A stretch of DNA of 64,000 nucleotides from Bog-473 sp963787485 (lineage in GTDB: Bacteria; Actinomycetota; Acidimicrobiia; Acidimicrobiales; RAAP-2): positions 248,001-312,000 of the forward strand of contig CAWBDF010000007.1 in the NCBI GenBank assembly GCA_963787485.1, read 5' to 3'. The translations under genes were made by a program, and so were the position numbers. The first letter of the stretch is position 1, and each line of letters starts with the position of its first letter. Of the stretch, positions 60,183-64,000 are shown piece after piece. Below the pieces are notes generated by a model that was not told where the DNA came from, made no database searches, and saw only the letters and a list, made by a program, of their open reading frames with translations.

Positions 60183-61538
60183 ATGACGACTGCGACCGAG
60201 CCGAAGCTGGGCTACTGGATCAACGACGCCGACAACCACTTCACCGAGCCGCCCGACTGCTTCGAGCGCTACATCGACCCCAAGGACGCGGACCTGGCCG
60301 TCCGCTACGTGAAGGGCCCCGACGGCGAGCAGATGCAGCTCTTCGCCGGCAAGCCGTCGAAATTCCACTCGCGCCACGTGACGCTCTCCGAGGAGGAGCT
60401 CAAGAAGCTGCTCGGCGACACCACGAACATCGGCATCGGCGCGAGGGCCACGCCCGACTTCGACACGTCACAGAGCGGCGAGCAGGAAACCGTCGACATG
60501 CGCGCCATCCCGGGCATGTTGTTGAACCGGCTCAATCCCTTCAAGGGGATGAACGAGGAGCAGCGCAAGGAGTTCATCGCCGAGTTCCGCCACAAGTCCG
60601 AGGCGTACGGGAACCGCGATCTGCGCCTGGCACTGATGGACGAGCAGGGAATCGACAAGGCTCTCATGTTCCCCGCCGCGGCGCACGACATTGAGTACGA
60701 GTTCGTCGACAACATCCCCGCCCTGTACGCCAACATCCGCGCCTTCAACCGCTGGATGCACGACGAGGTCGGCTATGTGGCCGACAAGCGCATGTTCCTG
60801 CCCCCCTACATCGCCCTCGCCGATCCGGACCTCGCGGTCAAGGAGCTCGAACTGGTGCTGGCCGACGGGGCCCCCATGATCCAGATCAAGTCCGGCCACG
60901 CCCACGGCGGCCAGGACAATCCCATGGGTGGCCGCTCCCCCGCCGACCCGATTTACGACCGGTTCTGGTCCATCGTCAACGAGGCGGAGATCAGGCTGGC
61001 CGTCCACCTCGGTGGCACCGATTACCAGAAGTACGGTGCGGACTGGTCCGAGGACCCCGACACCGTGTTCGGCGACTTCGATGCGTTCCAGTGGATGATG
61101 TACTGGGGCGACCGCCCGGTCCTCGAGCTGACCGCGGGCCTCATCCTGCACAACTTCTTCGGGCGGTTCCCCAACATCAAGGTGTGCCTGTCGGAGATGG
61201 GTACCGTCTGGGTCCCCTACACCATGCGCAAGATGGACCACGCGTTCCTCATGGGCCGCAAGGCCAGGTGGTCGGAGACCGGCCGCCTCGACCGCCGGCC
61301 CTCGGAGATCTTCCGGCAGCACTTCATCGTGGCGCCCTACCCGGAGGAGAACGTCCGCCGTGTCGTGGACGAGATCGGGATCGAGCCCATCGTCTTCGGA
61401 TCGGACTTCCCCCACGGAGAGGGCCTGGCCTATCCGCACCTGTACGCGGACTCGCAGCTGAGCAGGTTCTCCGAGGAAGAGCAGCGCGTGATCATGCGCG
61501 ACAACCTCGAGAACTTCCTGGCGCCGGCCATCCGCTGA
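60183..61538 (+). CDS. Amidohydrolase family 2
   Basis: 451 aa. DADNHFTEPPDCFERY and FGSDFPHGEGLAYP are present, and HLGGTDYQKYGADW in the middle. It is longer than the other paralogues because of a ~50-residue insertion around NIGIGARATPDFDTSQ. The gene follows a promoter with an AT-rich palindrome and precedes a ketopantoate-reductase-like gene. Confidence 0.87.
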   Translation: MTTATEPKLGYWINDADNHFTEPPDCFERYIDPKDADLAVRYVKGPDGEQMQLFAGKPSKFHSRHVTLSEEELKKLLGDTTNIGIGARATPDFDTSQSGEQETVDMRAIPGMLLNRLNPFKGMNEEQRKEFIAEFRHKSEAYGNRDLRLALMDEQGIDKALMFPAAAHDIEYEFVDNIPALYANIRAFNRWMHDEVGYVADKRMFLPPYIALADPDLAVKELELVLADGAPMIQIKSGHAHGGQDNPMGGRSPADPIYDRFWSIVNEAEIRLAVHLGGTDYQKYGADWSEDPDTVFGDFDAFQWMMYWGDRPVLELTAGLILHNFFGRFPNIKVCLSEMGTVWVPYTMRKMDHAFLMGRKARWSETGRLDRRPSEIFRQHFIVAPYPEENVRRVVDEIGIEPIVFGSDFPHGEGLAYPHLYADSQLSRFSEEEQRVIMRDNLENFLAPAIR

Positions 61539-61556
61539 ACATCCGCACGCCACGCC

Positions 61557-62426
61557 GTGCGGATCGTCGTCATCGGAGCGGGTGCCGTCGGCGCCGTGCT
61601 GGCGTCGGCCGCGTCCGAGACCGGCCACGAGGTGGCGCTGCGCGTGCGCAGCCCGTTCGACTCGCTGGAGATCCTCCGAGAGGGCGCCACCTTCCCCGTG
61701 CGTGCCTCGGTGTCCTCGTCGCCGGCCGGGCCGGTCGCCGATGTGGTGTTCCTCACCGTCAAGATGACCGACACGGCGTCCGCCGCGCCCCATCTGGCCA
61801 CGCTGTGCGGTCGCCAAACCCTGACCGTCGTGGCCCAGAACGGACTGGACCAGGTGGCGCGGGTCGACCCGTTCCTGCCCGCCACAGCCGGTCCGGCGTG
61901 TCCCGCCCTGGCCTACGTCGCCGCCGAGCGCGTGGCCCCCGGACGAGTGCACCACGTCAGCGGGAACAGGCTCGTTGTACCGAGGCGGCACCAAGCGACG
62001 GTGGCCGAGGCGCTGGGTTCGGGCATGGAGGTCACGGGCACCGAGGACATCGTCACCGCCTCGTGGCGAAAGCTCCTCGGAAACATCGCGGCCAACCCGA
62101 TCACCGCCATCACGCGGCGACACATGGACGTCATGCGTGCTCCGGGCATCGCCGAGCTGGCCCGGTGCATCATCGGTGAGACAGTGAACGTCGGTCGTGC
62201 CGAAGGGGCGCGGCTCGTCGAATCGGATGCCGACCTTGCCTTCGAGCGGCTGTCGGGGTACGGAGCCGATACCGGCACCTCCATGCTCCACGACCGCTTG
62301 GCTGGTCGGCCCACCGAGTACGAGTACCTCACCGGTGAAGTCGTTCGGCGCGGCCTCCGCCACGGGATCGACGTTCCGACCAACCGGCTCGTCCTCGCCC
62401 TTCTCGGCGCACTCGAAGGATCTTGA
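61557..62426 (+). CDS. Ketopantoate reductase (PanE/ApbA)-like protein
   Basis: 289 aa from GTG 61557. VRIVVIGAGAVGAVLASAAS is the nucleotide-binding loop, and WRKLLGNIAANPITAITRR is the substrate helix of 2-dehydropantoate 2-reductases. It starts 18 bp after the amidohydrolase. Placed among catabolic genes it may reduce another 2-oxo acid rather than ketopantoate. Confidence 0.85.
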   Translation: MRIVVIGAGAVGAVLASAASETGHEVALRVRSPFDSLEILREGATFPVRASVSSSPAGPVADVVFLTVKMTDTASAAPHLATLCGRQTLTVVAQNGLDQVARVDPFLPATAGPACPALAYVAAERVAPGRVHHVSGNRLVVPRRHQATVAEALGSGMEVTGTEDIVTASWRKLLGNIAANPITAITRRHMDVMRAPGIAELARCIIGETVNVGRAEGARLVESDADLAFERLSGYGADTGTSMLHDRLAGRPTEYEYLTGEVVRRGLRHGIDVPTNRLVLALLGALEGS

Positions 62427-62464
62427 GCCTGCCCACAGAGACGACCGAGACCAGGAGGGACCGG

Positions 62465-63220
62465 GTGAAGCTGGAGAACAAGGTTGCACTGGTGTTCGGA
62501 GGCTCCTCGGGTCTCGGGCGTGCATCGGCGGAGGCATGTGCGCAGGACGGTGCCGCGGTCGTGGTGGCCGACGTCAACGGACACGGCGGAGCCGAGGTGG
62601 TGGAAGGCATCCGGGCCAACGGGGGGGCGGCCTCGTTCGTCCACAGCGACATCACCGACGAAGCGGCCGTCGAAGCGGCGGTGCGCTCGACCGTCGACGG
62701 GTTCGGGAACCTCGACATCCTCGTCACCAGTGTGGGCGCCGCCACGCACGACGAGGCTGCGCCGTGGCACTTCGCCATCGACCTCTTCCTCAAGGGCCCC
62801 TACTACGCCTGTAAGCACGCCGTCGCCCACATGGAACAGGCCGGTGGCGGGTGCATCGTCAACATCGGGTCGGTCGCCTCGGTGACCGGTGGGATCTCGA
62901 CGTCGGTCGAGGGCACCGGCTACCCGACCGCCAAGCACGGTCTGCTCGGCATGACGAGAACAATCGCTCTCGCCTACGCGGCGAAGAACATCCGCGCCAA
63001 CGTCGTGTGCCCCGGATACATCAAGACCGCCATGACCAAGTCCCTCTACGACCGGCCCGACGGGGGACGATCCCTCATCACCGAGACGTTGCGCGTGCCT
63101 CTGGGGCGCTGGGGCGAGCCGCACGAGATCGGCCGGGTCGTGGCCTTCCTCGCCTCCGACGACGCCGCGTACATCACGGGTCAGCCCATCGTCGTCGACG
63201 GCGGCTTCATGGCTCGCTGA
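62465..63220 (+). CDS. Short-chain dehydrogenase/reductase
   Basis: 251 aa from GTG 62465, which stands just after AGGAGGGACCGG; the TTG at 62423 is in frame but has no ribosome-binding site. VALVFGGSSGLGRASAEACA, SVGAATHDEA (in place of NNAG), YPTAKHG (catalytic Tyr-x3-Lys) and GQPIVVDGGFMAR identify the family. It follows the ketopantoate-reductase-like gene and is convergent with the SGNH hydrolase. Confidence 0.88.
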   Translation: MKLENKVALVFGGSSGLGRASAEACAQDGAAVVVADVNGHGGAEVVEGIRANGGAASFVHSDITDEAAVEAAVRSTVDGFGNLDILVTSVGAATHDEAAPWHFAIDLFLKGPYYACKHAVAHMEQAGGGCIVNIGSVASVTGGISTSVEGTGYPTAKHGLLGMTRTIALAYAAKNIRANVVCPGYIKTAMTKSLYDRPDGGRSLITETLRVPLGRWGEPHEIGRVVAFLASDDAAYITGQPIVVDGGFMAR

Positions 63221-63245
63221 ATCCAGCTCACAGGTAGGTGGACCG

Positions 63246-64000
63246 CTATGTCGTCGGGTGTGTCCGTGGCACGACGACCGGGAGGGACGCCACGCGCGGG
63301 ACCCGAAGTCCGTGGTAGTGCGTCGGTGGCTGGTCAGCCGGACAGGCCCCGGGCGGATCGTTGAAGTTCGGCGAGTGGATCCACGAGCCGCTCTCCCACC
63401 CAGGGGTCATGGGAGCGAGGTGGAGCACCGGCGTCAGGTCCTCGGTCACGAGGGCGCCGAGCTCGGCTGCTCCGTACGGGCAGAAGTGGGTGTTGTCGAG
63501 CTTGCGGGCCCGCACCCAGGTGCCGTTGGCCGTGCGCATCCAGGTGAGGAAGTTACCGCCCGGGGCGAAGACCGAGTCCGTCCGCAGGTACAGCGCTTGG
63601 CCAGGCAAGGCGGCGGCAGCCTGCTGGGCCACCGCGTCCCAGGCATCCTGGGCCGCGGTCTCCTTGGCCCAGTTGGCCCACCGTTGTGCGGGAGTCAGGT
63701 CGACGGGAGACCCGTTGTAGACGGTCAAGGTATTCGGTCCGCCCTGGGGGAACTGGAGGAGGACGACGAGCTTGACCCCGTGGTCGAGAATGAGGCGAAG
63801 CGCCGCCTCGAGGCGGAGGCGGTAGGCGGTCGGATCGTCCTGGGCCAAGGAATCGTCCCACGACCACGTGGCGAGGGCGATCTGCGGGTGATACGTGGCG
63901 AGCGTCTGGAGCCAGTCGTTGGGCCACACGGTGTCCGTGCTGAATCCCCAGCCGGGGAACGAGGTGTTCACGACCGTGACGTCATGGGTGGCCTCGAACG
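63246..64000 (-). CDS. SGNH/GDSL-type hydrolase domain, 5' cut by window
   Basis: The frame stays open to the window end, so the N terminus is missing; a GTG at 63971 is internal. The visible ~250 residues end with DNTHFCPYGAAELGALV, which supplies the catalytic Asp-x-x-His of SGNH hydrolases, after LVVLLQFPQGGPNTL. The first visible stretch DVTVVNTSFPGWGFSTDT matches the segment after the nucleophile region. It could be the C-terminal domain of an OafA-like acyltransferase or a free esterase. Confidence 0.7.
   Translation of the reverse strand, partial: FEATHDVTVVNTSFPGWGFSTDTVWPNDWLQTLATYHPQIALATWSWDDSLAQDDPTAYRLRLEAALRLILDHGVKLVVLLQFPQGGPNTLTVYNGSPVDLTPAQRWANWAKETAAQDAWDAVAQQAAAALPGQALYLRTDSVFAPGGNFLTWMRTANGTWVRARKLDNTHFCPYGAAELGALVTEDLTPVLHLAPMTPGWESGSWIHSPNFNDPPGACPADQPPTHYHGLRVPRVASLPVVVPRTHPTT

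Noticed and set aside
60468..62537. 689-residue minus-strand open frame
   Set aside because: Antisense to the amidohydrolase and PanE-like genes, which have clear motifs.

Overview
GC-rich, densely packed bacterial DNA with many GTG/TTG starts, 4-bp stop/start overlaps, many acyl-CoA dehydrogenases, class III CoA-transferases and TetR regulators. This points to an actinomycete, perhaps an uncultured soil lineage such as Acidimicrobiia; the lineage is an inference from gene content. No rRNA, tRNA, CRISPR array, phage or insertion-sequence gene was seen. About 62 protein genes are supported. Eight carry a single-base frameshift, often in a short homopolymer, so some base errors in the assembly are likely.

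Layout. 1-1556: the end of a beta-lactamase-like hydrolase and a plus-strand amidohydrolase. 1593-18783: a long minus-strand catabolic block. In transcription order it encodes an enoyl-CoA hydratase, two acyl-CoA dehydrogenases, a promoter with an operator-like palindrome, two amidohydrolase-2 proteins, a MmgE/PrpD protein, LeuC- and LeuD-like dehydratase subunits, a second MmgE/PrpD protein, a D-aminoacylase-like amidohydrolase, a DUF35-thiolase fusion and three more acyl-CoA dehydrogenases. 19049-21398: a TetR regulator, an SDR and a TauD-type dioxygenase.

21461-33872: a molybdenum island. It holds a MocA-like nucleotidyltransferase, two XdhC-type proteins, moaE-moeA-moaA-mogA, moaD, a HTH-TOBE regulator, moaC, then MoxR/CoxD, VWA/CoxE, CoxG, an AMP-ligase, and CoxS and CoxM subunits. 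The molybdenum-binding large subunit (CoxL type) is not in the window. 33967-40314: a minus-strand operon runs from a quinone oxidoreductase and a DUF2889 protein through a four-subunit 2-oxoacid:ferredoxin oxidoreductase and a second AMP-ligase into coxM and coxS.

40460-64000: further acyl-CoA/alcohol metabolism: SDRs, a double-hotdog hydratase, a metallo-beta-lactamase-fold protein, two TetR regulators, an aldo/keto reductase, three class III CoA-transferases (one with two domains), amidohydrolase-2 paralogues, a TetR/acyl-CoA dehydrogenase fused frame, an enoyl-CoA hydratase, a ligase, an acyl-CoA dehydrogenase, a ketopantoate-reductase-like protein and an SGNH hydrolase cut by the window end.

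Together the genes suggest activation of organic acids to CoA thioesters, beta-oxidation-like processing, and at least one molybdenum hydroxylase. The substrates cannot be read from the sequence.
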